Shown here: positions 37,279 to 46,392 of the stretch, one piece after another
Position numbering within the stretch: position 1 is the stretch's first letter
How the letters are laid out: each line of letters starts with the position of its first letter
NCBI RefSeq assembly: GCF_012163145.1
Contig: NZ_JAAVTX010000004.1
Span: forward strand, 1-64,000
Source: Falsiroseomonas frigidaquae
GTDB lineage: Bacteria > Pseudomonadota > Alphaproteobacteria > Acetobacterales > Acetobacteraceae
Reading direction: 5' to 3'
DNA: 64,000 nt
Notes under the pieces: model-generated
Seen by the model: only the letters and a program-made list of their open reading frames with translations
Database searches by the model: none
Told to the model about the DNA's origin: nothing
Made by a program: the position numbers and the translations under genes

Positions 37279-38297
37279 GCCATCAGCTCCGTGAGATTCG
37301 CATCCGCCATCGGCCGCTCGCCGCGCTCGCATTCGTGGATCATGGCGATCAGCCGTTCCAGCGTCGGGCAGGCCAGCCCGTGCGCGCGGCCGATCGGCGG
37401 CACCGCGCCGATCTGCGCATCGGCCGGCGTTGCGCGGTGGCGCACCCACAGGTCGCGCCAGACGCCGGAATGGGTTTTCGCGTTGGGGCGGTTGAAGGCT
37501 TCCATCGCGGCCATGGAGGCGCGCGCCGCATCCTCCGTCCCGCCGGGGCCGAAGGCATTGGGGTCGAAGCCGTTGAAGCCGAGCGGCGTCACGCCCTCCG
37601 CCCGCGCCACCGTAATCACCTCGCCGCACAGGGCACGGACCAGCGGCAGCAATTCCGTGCGGGCCAGCGTATCCGCGATGCCCTTCTCCGCCAGGGCCTG
37701 GGCGTAGAGCAGGCTGGAATAGGCCAGCTTGCCCCAGAGATAGCCCCAGATGTTGGGTGTCAGCACCGCATCCGGCTCGAAGGTCTCGGCCAGCAGCTTG
37801 TGCAGCGCGGCCACGCGCGGCGTGGTCGCGCCATCCAGCTCCCCCACCACCACGGCACCGCGATTGCCGTAGAGGATGCGGCCCGGCTCGATCCAGTCGG
37901 CGCCGAAATTGACGAAGGCGCCCATGGTGCGCTGCGCGCCGCAGACCTCCGCGATCACCCGCTCGCACAGCCCGTTCTGCAACGACAGGACGTAGCCATC
38001 CTCGGCCAGGTGCGGCAGCAGCTGGCGGCAGGCGGCTTCCGTGTCATGCGTCTTCACGGCCAGGAAGACACGGCGGAACACGCCCTTCACCTGCTCGGGC
38101 AGCACGGCCGGCGCGCTGATGCGGGGGCGGGAGACGGGGCCCTCGATCGCCAGGCCGCGCATCGGGTCGCCGATGGCGGCGACATGGTCGGCCACGACAT
38201 CGCAGAACACCACGGCGTGCCGCGCGCGCACCAGATGCGCGCCGATGGTGCCGCCGATGGCGCCCGCGCCCCAGATCAGGATCGGCCCATGATCCAC
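37275..38297 (-). CDS. Ketopantoate reductase (PanE/ApbA) family oxidoreductase
   Basis: Protein of 340 residues. I choose the GTG at 38297, preceded by AAGGAAG, which gives VDHGPILIWGAGAIGGTIGAHL with the NADP-binding GAGAIGG at its start. The conserved Lys is likely in FLAVKTHDTEA near residue 75, and the C-terminal helical domain has WGKLAYSSLL. It is coupled to an SDR, not to pantothenate genes, so a role in another 2-keto-acid reduction is as likely as ketopantoate. Confidence 0.85.
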   Translation of the reverse strand: MDHGPILIWGAGAIGGTIGAHLVRARHAVVFCDVVADHVAAIGDPMRGLAIEGPVSRPRISAPAVLPEQVKGVFRRVFLAVKTHDTEAACRQLLPHLAEDGYVLSLQNGLCERVIAEVCGAQRTMGAFVNFGADWIEPGRILYGNRGAVVVGELDGATTPRVAALHKLLAETFEPDAVLTPNIWGYLWGKLAYSSLLYAQALAEKGIADTLARTELLPLVRALCGEVITVARAEGVTPLGFNGFDPNAFGPGGTEDAARASMAAMEAFNRPNAKTHSGVWRDLWVRHRATPADAQIGAVPPIGRAHGLACPTLERLIAMIHECERGERPMADANLTELMA

Positions 38298-38464
38298 CGC
38301 TTCCTTCGCCCCGTCCCTGCCTGCCAAGCCTGTGTCCCTTCCTGCCGATGACGGCCATGCGCCGGGCGCCCTTGCGCGGCAAGGGGCCGCCAGACCACCC
38401 TGCATGACAGGCTAGACAGGACCAGCGCCGCGTCAATGCGTCCAGAAACGGTTGAGCGCCCAGG

Positions 38465-39319
38465 ATGAGTGGCAACCTGAAGGGCGCTGCCTTGATGTCG
38501 GCGGCCGCGGTGCTGTTCGCGGTGGAAGTGCTGATGATCCGCTGGATGACCGCGCGCGGCATTCCGGTGGAGGTGCAGCTTTTCGCCCGCGCGCTCGGCC
38601 AGTTGCTGTGGGTGACGCCGCGCATCGCCACCAGCGGGCTGCTGGTGTTCCGCACCAGGCGGCTGCCGATGCATATGCTGCGCGGCCTGTCGTCGCTGAT
38701 CTGCTGGGGGCTCTACTACTACTCCTTCACCCGGCTCGACATGGCGACGGGCACGGTGCTGTCCTTCACCAATGTGATGTTCACCACGCTGCTCGCCGCG
38801 CCGATCCTGGGCGAGCGGGTGGATCGCTGGCGCTGGTTCGGCACTATCGCCGGCCTGCTCGGCGTGGCCGTGATGCTGCGGCCGGGCGCGGAGGTCGATC
38901 CGATCGGCGCCACGGCCGCCATCGCCGCGGCCGTCGCCTGGTGCGGCATCACGCTGTCCTCCCGCAGCCTGACGCGCACGGACAGCACGCTGACCGTGCT
39001 CGCCTGGGTCGGGGTCTTCACCAGCCTCGGCGTGCTGCCGCTGGCGGTGCTGGCCTGGGTGCCGCTCGGGCTGTTCGAATTCGGATTGCTGCTGGTGGTG
39101 GCGACGGTGATGCCCGGAATCATCTTCATGGTGACGGAGGCGCTGCGCCACGGCGAGGCCAGCGCCATCGCGCCCTTCCAGTATCTGCGCCTGGTGGTGG
39201 TGACGGCGGCCGGCTGGATCCTGTTCAACGAGGTGCCGGACCTGTTCGGCTGGATCGGCGCCGTCATCATCCTGTCGGGTGCCGTGGTCATCACCGTGGC
39301 GGAGGCGCGCCGGCGGTGA
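38465..39319 (+). CDS. EamA/DMT-family transporter 1
   Basis: Permease of 284 residues with about ten hydrophobic helices in two EamA repeats, the first opening AALMSAAAVLFAVEVLMI and the second near residue 150 (TAAIAAAVAWCGITL). DMT proteins export metabolites such as amino acids; no substrate can be assigned. It overlaps the next, related transporter gene by 4 bases. The 167-bp gap before it, after the divergent reductase gene, shows no clear feature. Confidence 0.9.
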   Translation: MSGNLKGAALMSAAAVLFAVEVLMIRWMTARGIPVEVQLFARALGQLLWVTPRIATSGLLVFRTRRLPMHMLRGLSSLICWGLYYYSFTRLDMATGTVLSFTNVMFTTLLAAPILGERVDRWRWFGTIAGLLGVAVMLRPGAEVDPIGATAAIAAAVAWCGITLSSRSLTRTDSTLTVLAWVGVFTSLGVLPLAVLAWVPLGLFEFGLLLVVATVMPGIIFMVTEALRHGEASAIAPFQYLRLVVVTAAGWILFNEVPDLFGWIGAVIILSGAVVITVAEARRR

Positions 39320-40299
39320 GCCCTTTCGCCAAGGCGGCGCTGCTGTCGGTTGCCGCAGGCTTCATCTTCAACCTGGAGACCACGGTGGTGAAGGCCATCG
39401 AGGGTGTGCCGCTGGCCACCCTCGTGCTGGCCCGCGCACTCGGCCAGCTGGGCTGGACGCTGCCGGCGCTGCTGCGCGACCCGACCCTGCCGCATACCCG
39501 CGCCCTGCCGATGCAGATCTTCCGCGGCATGCTCTCCGTCGTGTCCTGGTACACCTACTACCTCGCCTTCTCCGGCCTGCCGCTGGCCACCGCCACCGTG
39601 CTGTCCTTCACCTCCGTCCTGTTCGTCACGGCGCTCGCCGGGCCGGTGCTGGGGGAGAGGGTTCGCTGGCGGCGCTGGAGCGCGACGCTGGTAGGCTTTG
39701 CCGGTGTCGTTGCCATCGTGCGGCCCGGCGAGGCCGGCGCGGTGGCGATCGGCTGGCCGCTTGCGGCCTCCCTCGCCTCGGCGCTGATGGGCGCGGTGAT
39801 CGTGCTGACCACCAAGACGCTGGCGCGGACGGAGCGCACCGGCACCATCATGTTCTGGATCGGCGTGGTCGCGGTTTCCGTCGCCCTGCCGGTGGCGCTG
39901 CCGGGCCTGGCCTGGCCGGGCTGGAGCAACTTCCTTCTGCTGCTGCTCTGCGCGTTGTGCGGGCCCTTCGCCATGCATCTCTGGATCAATGCGCTGCGGA
40001 TGGTGGATGCCAGCGTGGTGGCGCCGATTTCCTATGTGCGGCTGATCTTCGCCGCGGCGACCGGCGTGCTGCTGTTCGAGGAGGTGCCGGATGCCTGGCT
40101 CGGCTTCGGCGCCGCGCTGATCGTGGGATCGGCGCTCTACATCACGCGGCGGGAGGCGCAGGTGGCGCGGCGGCGGGCTGCCCCGCTGGCGGCGAATGCC
40201 CAGGCCGCGCTGCCAGTGCAACCGGCGGTTCAGCCGGCGAAGCCGCTGGCGGACAGTGCCGCATCCAGCGACCCCGATTCCAGCCCGAACTCCCGGTAG
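39316..40299 (+). CDS. EamA/DMT-family transporter 2
   Basis: Paralogous permease of 327 residues from a GTG at 39316. It shares motifs with its neighbour (VLARALGQL versus LFARALGQL; YYLAFSGLPLATATVLSFT versus YYSFTRLDMATGTVLSFT). This points to tandem duplication and perhaps a heterodimer. A polar Ala/Pro/Ser tail of about 40 residues follows the last helix and is encoded partly opposite the 3' end of the convergent cyclotransferase gene. Confidence 0.9.
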   Translation: MSPFAKAALLSVAAGFIFNLETTVVKAIEGVPLATLVLARALGQLGWTLPALLRDPTLPHTRALPMQIFRGMLSVVSWYTYYLAFSGLPLATATVLSFTSVLFVTALAGPVLGERVRWRRWSATLVGFAGVVAIVRPGEAGAVAIGWPLAASLASALMGAVIVLTTKTLARTERTGTIMFWIGVVAVSVALPVALPGLAWPGWSNFLLLLLCALCGPFAMHLWINALRMVDASVVAPISYVRLIFAAATGVLLFEEVPDAWLGFGAALIVGSALYITRREAQVARRRAAPLAANAQAALPVQPAVQPAKPLADSAASSDPDSSPNSR

Positions 40300-40658
40300 C
40301 CGAGACGCAGATGCGCGACATACCAGCCCTCCGGCGGCCCGGCGCGCAGACGCCGCCCGGCATAGATCCAGGCCTCGCCACCTGCCGTGGTCCCCTGGGG
40401 CAGCACGACCTTGAGGCGTTCATAGATGCCGAGCGCGGTGCCCTCGAACTTGTCCAGGCTGCGCAGATGCGCCGGGCGGATGCGCCACAGGCCGATCGGC
40501 AGCAGGCTTGCGCGATCCGGCTCGATATCCGCGTAGCGCCGCAGCACCAGGCGCCAGCCGGGCAGCAGCGCGGTGCCCGCCGGTTCGGCGCCCTTGCAGC
40601 GGTCGCGCATGCGGGCATGGTCGAGGTTGCTGCCATAGGCGGCGTAGAGAACGGGCAT
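40230..40658 (-). CDS. Gamma-glutamylcyclotransferase-like protein
   Basis: AIG2/GGCT-fold protein of 142 residues starting MPVLYAAYGSNLD; the YGSNL substrate loop is the family hallmark, and a likely catalytic Glu lies in SLDKFEGTALGIYERL. Such enzymes cyclise gamma-glutamyl compounds to 5-oxoproline. The start at 40658 is chosen because the hallmark begins at residue 8. Its last 70 bases overlap the convergent EamA gene. Confidence 0.82.
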   Translation of the reverse strand: MPVLYAAYGSNLDHARMRDRCKGAEPAGTALLPGWRLVLRRYADIEPDRASLLPIGLWRIRPAHLRSLDKFEGTALGIYERLKVVLPQGTTAGGEAWIYAGRRLRAGPPEGWYVAHLRLGYREFGLESGSLDAALSASGFAG

Positions 40659-40699
40659 GGCGCGCAGGATCGGTGCGCCGCGGTGGGATTGGCAAGACC

Positions 40700-42097
40700 A
40701 TGATGCTCGCCCTGCAGGCCGCGCCGCTGCTGCTGCTGGTGGCGCTGCTGCTTTCCGGTCGCGCCGGTCCGGTGCCGGCGGTGCTCGCCGCGCTGGTGGC
40801 CGCGCTGCCTGCGGTGGTCGCAACGCTGGATGCGCCCACCTTGCCCTTCCTGGTGGAGGAAACGCTGCGCGGCGCCTTCCTGGCGCTGAAGCCGATCGCG
40901 GTGGTGATAGGCGGGCTGCTGTTCCACGCCGCCGTCTCCGGCCAGGGCGCCGCCCCGGCGCAGGCGGTGCCGGAGCCACGGCGGATCTTCGTCGCCTGCC
41001 TGCTGATGGGCGGCTTCATGGAAAGCGTCACCGGCTTCGCGGTGGGCGCCGTCTTCGCGCTGTCCGCGCTCCGCGGCATGGGGCTCCGTGGTGCGCCGGC
41101 CGCGGCGATGGCGCTGCTGTCCCTCACTTTGGTGCCCTGGGGCGGGCTGGGGCCGGGCACCTCGCTCGGCGCGGCGCTGACGGGTCTACCGGCGCAGGAT
41201 GTGGCGGCGCTGACCGCCTGGCCCAACGCCGCCTGGCTGCTGCTGATGGGGCCGGTGCTGTGGCGGCTCTGCGCCGCTGCCGGGGTTGCGGTGCCGGGGC
41301 GGGAGAAGGCGGCGCAGATGGGCCTGCTGCTGGCCGTGTCGGGCATCCTGCTGGCCTCCCACGCGCTGTTTCCCTTCGAGATCGCGGGCATCCTCGCCAC
41401 CGGTATCCCGCTGCTGTTCGCGCTGTGGCGGCTGGACCCGCCGCGGGGCGCGCAGGGCTGGCGTCGGGCCGGGCGGGGGCTGGCGCCCTATCTGCTGCTG
41501 ACGGCGGCGCTGCTGCTGGCGCGGTCCTGGACCGCGGCACCGGCCTGGACGCCCTATGCCGACCTGCCGGGCTTTCCCCTCACCCATGTCGCCGTGGTGC
41601 TGTGGCTGGTCGCGGGTCTGCTGCTGCTGCGCCGGGCGGAACCCGGCGCCCGCGCGCGGTCGGCCTTGCAGCGCGCGCTGCGGCCGGCGCAGGCGATGCT
41701 GCTGTATGTGGTGCTGGCGCGCTGGATGGCCGGCTCGGGCATCGCCGGGGCCTTGGCCAGCGCGGCGGCGGAGGGGCTGGGGCCGGCGGCGCCCTTCGCC
41801 GTGCCGGTGCTGGGCCTGGCATCCGGCATCGTCACCGGCAGCAATGTCGGCTCCAACGCCGCGCTGATGCCGGTGCAGGCGGCGCTCGGCCAGGCCTCCG
41901 GGCTGGCGCCGCTGCTGGCCCCGGCCCTGCACAATTTCGCGGGCGCCGCCGGGGCGGGCATGTCCTTCGCCGTCAGCGCGATGATCTGCGGCCTGGCCGG
42001 CGATGGCGCGCGGCCGGCGCAGGTCTGGCGGCTGCTGGCGCCCTCGCTGGCCGGGGTGGTGCTGCTGGGCTGGGCTATGGTGGCGCTGCTGGGCTGA
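40700..42097 (+). CDS. L-lactate permease (LctP/LldP) family transporter
   Basis: Membrane protein of 465 residues with about 12 hydrophobic helices. Family-like signatures are MGGFMESVTGFAVGAVFALS near residue 110 and TGSNVGSNAALMPVQAALG near residue 385. It is shorter than E. coli LldP (about 550). Lactate or glycolate uptake is the family role; the ligand here is not certain. Its end overlaps the convergent small gene by 23 bases. Confidence 0.82.
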   Translation: MMLALQAAPLLLLVALLLSGRAGPVPAVLAALVAALPAVVATLDAPTLPFLVEETLRGAFLALKPIAVVIGGLLFHAAVSGQGAAPAQAVPEPRRIFVACLLMGGFMESVTGFAVGAVFALSALRGMGLRGAPAAAMALLSLTLVPWGGLGPGTSLGAALTGLPAQDVAALTAWPNAAWLLLMGPVLWRLCAAAGVAVPGREKAAQMGLLLAVSGILLASHALFPFEIAGILATGIPLLFALWRLDPPRGAQGWRRAGRGLAPYLLLTAALLLARSWTAAPAWTPYADLPGFPLTHVAVVLWLVAGLLLLRRAEPGARARSALQRALRPAQAMLLYVVLARWMAGSGIAGALASAAAEGLGPAAPFAVPVLGLASGIVTGSNVGSNAALMPVQAALGQASGLAPLLAPALHNFAGAAGAGMSFAVSAMICGLAGDGARPAQVWRLLAPSLAGVVLLGWAMVALLG

Positions 42098-42305
42098 AGC
42101 CGGCTCGGCCGGCCGGCGTCGCCTCCACCCACAGCGCACCGTCGCGCGTGGTGCAGGCCAGCAGCCCGCGCTCCACCGCATCCTCCCACACCGTCAGGCG
42201 CGGGCAGCTGGTGCGCCAGCTTTCCATCACCTCGGCATAGGGGCGCGGCGCGGCGGCCACCCAGGCCACCAGGTCGCGGATCAGCGGTTCCTTCGGGTCC
42301 GTCAT
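42075..42305 (-). CDS. Small conserved-looking protein, possible winged-helix
   Basis: Protein of 76 residues from the ATG at 42305 (MTDPKEPLIRDLVAWVAA). The pattern of an N-terminal helical part, then TVWEDAVERGLLACTTRDGALWVEATPAGRA, reads like a small winged-helix domain with a beta hairpin. I cannot assign a function. It lies directly downstream of nothing on its strand except a lone promoter region shared with the TauE gene end, so it may be transcribed alone. Confidence 0.65.
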   Translation of the reverse strand: MTDPKEPLIRDLVAWVAAAPRPYAEVMESWRTSCPRLTVWEDAVERGLLACTTRDGALWVEATPAGRAGFSPAAPP

Positions 42306-42316
42306 CGGCGCCTCCT

Positions 42317-43060
42317 TCACGGAAAGACCAGCAGCCAGCCACCCTGGGCGATGTAGAAAGCCGAAATGCCGGCGACCAGCCGCCCGGCCCATCGCCGGTA
42401 TTGCTGCTCCGTCAGGGCGGCCAGCAGGGGCCGTGCGGCCAGCGTCCCGAACAGGGAGGCGAGCACCGCGCCGCCCGCCAGCACCGGGTCCAGCGCCTCC
42501 GCCGCGCCGATCAGCCCGCCGAAATACAGCAGCTTCAGCGCATGGCCCTGCACCTGGCAGACCGCCTTGGTGGCGACGATGCCATGCCGGTCCAGCCTAC
42601 CGCCCAGAAAGAAGCTGTCGAGCAAGGGCCCCGCCACGCCCGTCAGCAGCATCAGCGACATGCTGGCCATGCCGCTGCCCAGGCCGTGCAGCGGCTTTTC
42701 GGGATCCGCCTTGGCGCCCCCGGGCAGCAGCCTGAGCAGGAAGGGGCTGAGGCCGAGGGCGATCAGCGCCAGCGGCTTGGGCGGCACGAACAGCACCAGC
42801 GACCAGACGCCGAGCGCCAGCAGGCAGCCCAGGCTGTAGACGCCGACAATCCGCCAGCGCACATGCGGCAGCAGGAAGGCCGCGCGCCAGGCATTGGAAG
42901 CGATCTGCGTCACCGCATGCAGCGCCATCGCCACCGGCAGGGGCAGCACCACCAGCAGCACGCCGACCAGCACCAGCCCGCCCGCCATGCCGAAGATGCC
43001 GGACAGCAGCGAGGTGGCGATCATCACGGCCCACAGCATCAGCATGAAAGGCAGGGTCAT
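42317..43060 (-). CDS. TauE/SafE-family anion exporter
   Basis: Membrane protein of 247 residues, about eight helices. The N-terminal repeat ATSLLSGIFGMAGGLVLVGVL and the later TGVAGPLLDSFFLGG are typical of TauE/SafE sulfite/organosulfonate exporters. It is divergent from a LysR gene 85 bp away, which probably regulates it. Confidence 0.87.
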   Translation of the reverse strand: MTLPFMLMLWAVMIATSLLSGIFGMAGGLVLVGVLLVVLPLPVAMALHAVTQIASNAWRAAFLLPHVRWRIVGVYSLGCLLALGVWSLVLFVPPKPLALIALGLSPFLLRLLPGGAKADPEKPLHGLGSGMASMSLMLLTGVAGPLLDSFFLGGRLDRHGIVATKAVCQVQGHALKLLYFGGLIGAAEALDPVLAGGAVLASLFGTLAARPLLAALTEQQYRRWAGRLVAGISAFYIAQGGWLLVFP

Positions 43061-43115
43061 CTCGGCGCATCCTCCGGCGGACTCATTGCGCCCCGATCCG
43101 GCCGCCCGCAAACTG

Positions 43116-43146
43116 GATTTCCTGAGGCCAGGATGAGATTTCCTGA
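43116..43146 (+). promoter_or_regulatory. Direct repeat at the LysR start, likely operator
   Basis: The 10-mer GATTTCCTGA occurs at 43116-43125 and 43137-43146, exactly 21 bp (two helical turns) apart. The small dyad TCCTG-AGGC-CAGGA lies at 43120-43133. It sits in the divergent TauE/LysR gap and touches the LysR start codon, consistent with LysR autoregulation. Confidence 0.5.
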
Positions 43147-44024
43147 TGCTGCCACCGTCCCACCCGCCCTTCCTCAACGGCATCCGCGCCTTCGAGGCCG
43201 CCGCCCGGACCGGCAGCTTCGTCGCCGCGGCGGCGGAGCTGCATGTGACCCCCGCCGCCGTCAGCCGCCTGGTGAAGCTGCTGGAGGAACGCATGGGCCT
43301 GGCGCTGTTCACCCGCCATGCCAACCGCCTGGCCCTGACCGAGGCCGGCCAGCAGTACCGCGATGGGCTGGTCCCGCTGCTCGCCGCCCTCGCCCGGCTG
43401 ACGGAGCAGGTGGCGGAGGCGGCGGGCGGCGGCGTGCTGACGGTGGGCGTCGGCCCCAGCTTCGCCATACGCTGGCTGATCCCGCGCCTCGCGGATCTGC
43501 AGCGCCGCCAGCCGAAGCTGGAGGTCCGCATCACCACCGGCGGCGCCACCGTGCCCTTCTCCCCGCGCTGGACCTGCGGCATCCGGATGGGCGATGGCGC
43601 CTGGCCGGGGCTGGTCGCGACCCGGCTCTTCGCGGCGGACCTGCTGCCGGTCTGCAGCCCTGCCCTCGCCGCGCGGCTGCGCGACCCGGCGAGCCTCGTC
43701 GGGACGCCCCTGCTGCGGGTGCTGCATGCGCCGCAGGACTGGCCACGCTGGCTGGCGGCCGCGGGCGCGCCCGGCATCCAGGCGGCAGGGCCGGTCTTCG
43801 AATTCTACAGCCAGGCGCAGCAGGCCGCGGTGGATGGGCTCGGGGTCGCCATGGGCATCCGGCCCTATATCGACGACGACCTCGCGGCCGGCCGGCTGGT
43901 GGCGCCCTTCCCGCTGCCGGTGGCGCGCGGCACCGCCTGGTACCTGGTGCATGCGGCGGGGCGGGAGGCGGAGCCGGGTTTTCGGGCCTTCCGGGACTGG
44001 CTGCTGGCCCAGGCAGGCGCTTGA
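43146..44024 (+). CDS. LysR-type regulator, GcvA-like
   Basis: Regulator of 292 residues. The winged helix-turn-helix covers FEAAARTGSFVAAAAELHVT and AAVSRLVKLLEERMGLALF. The effector domain has AIRWLIPRLADLQRR near residue 100, a segment shared with GcvA-type members and with the LysR gene at 8464. It is divergent from tauE/safE and precedes an aldehyde dehydrogenase gene by 44 bp. Confidence 0.93.
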   Translation: MLPPSHPPFLNGIRAFEAAARTGSFVAAAAELHVTPAAVSRLVKLLEERMGLALFTRHANRLALTEAGQQYRDGLVPLLAALARLTEQVAEAAGGGVLTVGVGPSFAIRWLIPRLADLQRRQPKLEVRITTGGATVPFSPRWTCGIRMGDGAWPGLVATRLFAADLLPVCSPALAARLRDPASLVGTPLLRVLHAPQDWPRWLAAAGAPGIQAAGPVFEFYSQAQQAAVDGLGVAMGIRPYIDDDLAAGRLVAPFPLPVARGTAWYLVHAAGREAEPGFRAFRDWLLAQAGA

Positions 44025-44068
44025 AGCCGCCGCTTGAAGCCGTTGGGGCCCGGCGCTACCAGCCGCGC

Positions 44069-45502
44069 ATGACCCTTCATACGCATTTCATCGGCGGCCG
44101 CCCCGTGGCCTCCGACGCCACCCTGCCCGTCCTCAACCCCTCCGACGGCGCCGAGATCGGCCGCATCGCCCGCGGCACGGCGCGGGAGGTGGATGACGCC
44201 TGCCGCGCGGCGGATGCGGCGCTGGCCGGCCCCTGGGGCCGCATGCCCGCCGCCGAGCGCGGCCGGCTGCTGCTGAAGCTGGCGGAGCTGGTGCGGCGCG
44301 ACGGGGAGAAGCTGGCCACGCTGGAATCGCTCGATGTCGGCAAGCCGATCCGCCAGGCGCGCCAGGACGCCGCCGCCTGCGCCCGCTACTTCGAATTCTA
44401 CGGCGGCGCGGCCGACAAGGTGCATGGCGAAACCATCCCCTCCGCCGAGGGCATCCTGGCGATGACGGTCTGGGAGCCGCATGGCGTCACTGCCCACATC
44501 ATCCCCTGGAACTACCCGATGCAGATCCTCGGCCGGTCGCTGGGCGGCGCGCTGGCGATGGGCAATGCGGCGGTGGTGAAGCCGGCGGAGGAGGCCTCGC
44601 TGACCACGCTCGCCATCGCCGAACTGGCGGCGGAAGCCGGCTTCCCGGAAGGCGCCGTGAATGTCGTGACTGGCCTCGGCGAGGAAGCCGGCGCGGCGCT
44701 GACCGCGCATCCGCTGGTCGCCCATATCTCCTTCACTGGCAGCCCGGAGGTCGGCACGCTGATCCAGCGCGCGGCGGCGGAGCGCACGATTCCGGTCACG
44801 CTGGAGTTGGGCGGGAAAAGCCCGCAGATCGTCTTCGCCGATGCGGATCTCGACCAGGTGGTGCCCGCGGTGATGGGCGCCATCATCCAGAATGCCGGCC
44901 AGACCTGCTCGGCCGGGTCGCGCCTGCTGGTGCAGGATTCGGTGCATGACCGGCTGCTGGCCGCGCTGGCCGATCGCTTCGCCGCGCTGGAGGCCGGACC
45001 CGCCGAGCGCGACCTCGACCTCGGCCCGCTGGTGACGCGGGCGCAGCAGCGGCGGGTGGAGGGTTTTCTGGAGACCGCGCGGCGCGATGGCTTGCGCCAT
45101 GCGGCCACCGGGCGGCTGGCGAGCAACACGCCGGAGGGCGGCTACTATGTGAAGCCGGTGCTGCTCGATGATGTCGATGCCGCGCATAGCCTGGCACAGG
45201 AAGAAATCTTCGGCCCCGTGCTGGTCGCCACGCGCTTTGCCGATGAAGAATCGGCGCTGCGCATCGCCAATGGCACCGCCTATGGCCTGGTGGCCGGGGT
45301 CTGGACGCGGGACATCGGCCGTGGCCTGCGGCTGGCGCGCCACATCCGCGCGGGCCAGGTCTTCGTCAACAACTACGGCGCCGGCGGTGGCGTGGAGCTG
45401 CCCTTCGGCGGTGTGAAGCGCAGCGGCCACGGGCGGGAGAAGGGCTTCGCCGCCCTGCATGGCTTCGGCGCGCTGAAGACGATCGCCATCCGGCACGGCT
45501 GA
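44069..45502 (+). CDS. NAD(P)-dependent aldehyde dehydrogenase
   Basis: ALDH of 477 residues. The cofactor-pocket IIPWNYPMQ is near residue 148, the catalytic Glu in LELGGKSPQIVF near residue 250, and the nucleophile Cys in NAGQTCSAGSR near residue 284. The C-terminal NNYGAGGGVELPFGGVKRSG is typical of betaine-aldehyde/gamma-aminobutyraldehyde-type ALDHs. A hairpin follows its stop. Substrate not determinable from sequence. Confidence 0.93.
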   Translation: MTLHTHFIGGRPVASDATLPVLNPSDGAEIGRIARGTAREVDDACRAADAALAGPWGRMPAAERGRLLLKLAELVRRDGEKLATLESLDVGKPIRQARQDAAACARYFEFYGGAADKVHGETIPSAEGILAMTVWEPHGVTAHIIPWNYPMQILGRSLGGALAMGNAAVVKPAEEASLTTLAIAELAAEAGFPEGAVNVVTGLGEEAGAALTAHPLVAHISFTGSPEVGTLIQRAAAERTIPVTLELGGKSPQIVFADADLDQVVPAVMGAIIQNAGQTCSAGSRLLVQDSVHDRLLAALADRFAALEAGPAERDLDLGPLVTRAQQRRVEGFLETARRDGLRHAATGRLASNTPEGGYYVKPVLLDDVDAAHSLAQEEIFGPVLVATRFADEESALRIANGTAYGLVAGVWTRDIGRGLRLARHIRAGQVFVNNYGAGGGVELPFGGVKRSGHGREKGFAALHGFGALKTIAIRHG

Positions 45503-45511
45503 AGTCTCTGT

Positions 45512-45546
45512 AACCCGGCGGGCATCTTGGGCATGGCCGCCGGGTT
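45512..45546 (+). terminator. Hairpin after the aldehyde dehydrogenase gene
   Basis: Perfect 10-bp stem AACCCGGCGG / CCGCCGGGTT with a 15-base loop, 9 bases after the stop codon, followed by GCCGCTTTG. A plausible terminator separating the gene from terC. Confidence 0.6.
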
Positions 45547-45637
45547 GCCGCTTTGAAACTGTGGAAACAGGCCATCGCGCCATAGCTTCCAACCGGGTTG
45601 AAACGGCCACGATGTGTGCCGTGCCCGGAGGACCGGT

Positions 45638-46267
45638 ATGGATTCGCTGTTTTCCCAGGGACCGCAGTTCCTGGAGATCCTTTGGCTCAACATCATCCTT
45701 TCGGGTGATAACGCCGTGGTCATCGGCATGGCCGCCGCCGGCTTGCCACCCGCCTTGCGCGCCCGCGCCGTGCTTTTCGGCATCATCGCCGCCGCGGTCC
45801 TGCGCATCGTCTTCTCGCTCGGCGCCACCTGGCTGCTTGGCCTGTGGTGGGTCGAGATCATCGGCGGGATGGCCCTGCTGTACATCGCCTGGGGCTTCTG
45901 GAAGGAACTGCGCCACCAGGCGGAGGAGCAGGAGGCCGGCCACGCGGTGCCGGACAAGACCCTGATGCAGGCGCTGCGCCAGATCATCATCGCCGACGTA
46001 TCCATGAGCCTGGACAACGTACTGGCGGTGGCCGCCGTGGCGCGCAACAACATCACGATGCTGGTGATCGGCTTGACCGTCTCCATCCTGCTGATGGGGC
46101 TACTGGGCGGCGCGCTGGCGCGGCTGCTCGATCGCTACAAGGTCATCGCCTATGTCGGCCTCGCGCTGATCGCCTGGATCGGCGTGGAACTGCTGTGGGA
46201 AGGGACCGCCGCGGCGAATGAGGCGCTGGCGCTGGGCCTGCCGCTGCCGCATGTGGCGGCGCATTAG
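45638..46267 (+). CDS. TerC/YjbE-family membrane protein
   Basis: Membrane protein of 209 residues with about seven helices. The two family motifs are NIILSGDNAVVIGMAAA near residue 18 and IADVSMSLDNVLAVAAVARNN near residue 118, each with a conserved Asp-Asn pair. TerC/YjbE proteins are linked to Mn2+ export and protein metalation. I looked for a yybP-ykoY-type manganese riboswitch in the 135-bp leader and did not find the conserved core. Confidence 0.9.
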   Translation: MDSLFSQGPQFLEILWLNIILSGDNAVVIGMAAAGLPPALRARAVLFGIIAAAVLRIVFSLGATWLLGLWWVEIIGGMALLYIAWGFWKELRHQAEEQEAGHAVPDKTLMQALRQIIIADVSMSLDNVLAVAAVARNNITMLVIGLTVSILLMGLLGGALARLLDRYKVIAYVGLALIAWIGVELLWEGTAAANEALALGLPLPHVAAH

Positions 46268-46276
46268 CCCAACCCA

Positions 46277-46335
46277 CGGCGCGGGTTGACCAGCCAGCGG
46301 CGCGGGTTGAAGCAGCACCTGCGCTTCACCTATAC
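46277..46335 (+). promoter_or_regulatory. Promoter of dctP copy 1 with a 21-bp-spaced direct repeat
   Basis: TTGAAG (46307-46312), a 17-base spacer and CTATAC (46330-46335) form a sigma-70-like promoter, 57 bases before the start codon. The 13-mer CGGCGCGGGTTGA occurs at 46277-46289 and 46298-46310, 21 bp apart, the second copy overlapping the -35 element. That geometry suits a repressor or activator site. A matching promoter precedes dctP copy 2. Confidence 0.6.
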
Positions 46336-46392
46336 CCGGGGACAGCAAGGGGCGCCGGCAAGGGCGCCCCGTTCCTTGGGAGAGATGCCTTG

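Noticed and set aside
45503-45637. Manganese riboswitch (yybP-ykoY type) before the TerC gene
   Set aside because: The leader has one hairpin that fits the upstream gene's terminator, and I could not find the conserved riboswitch core.
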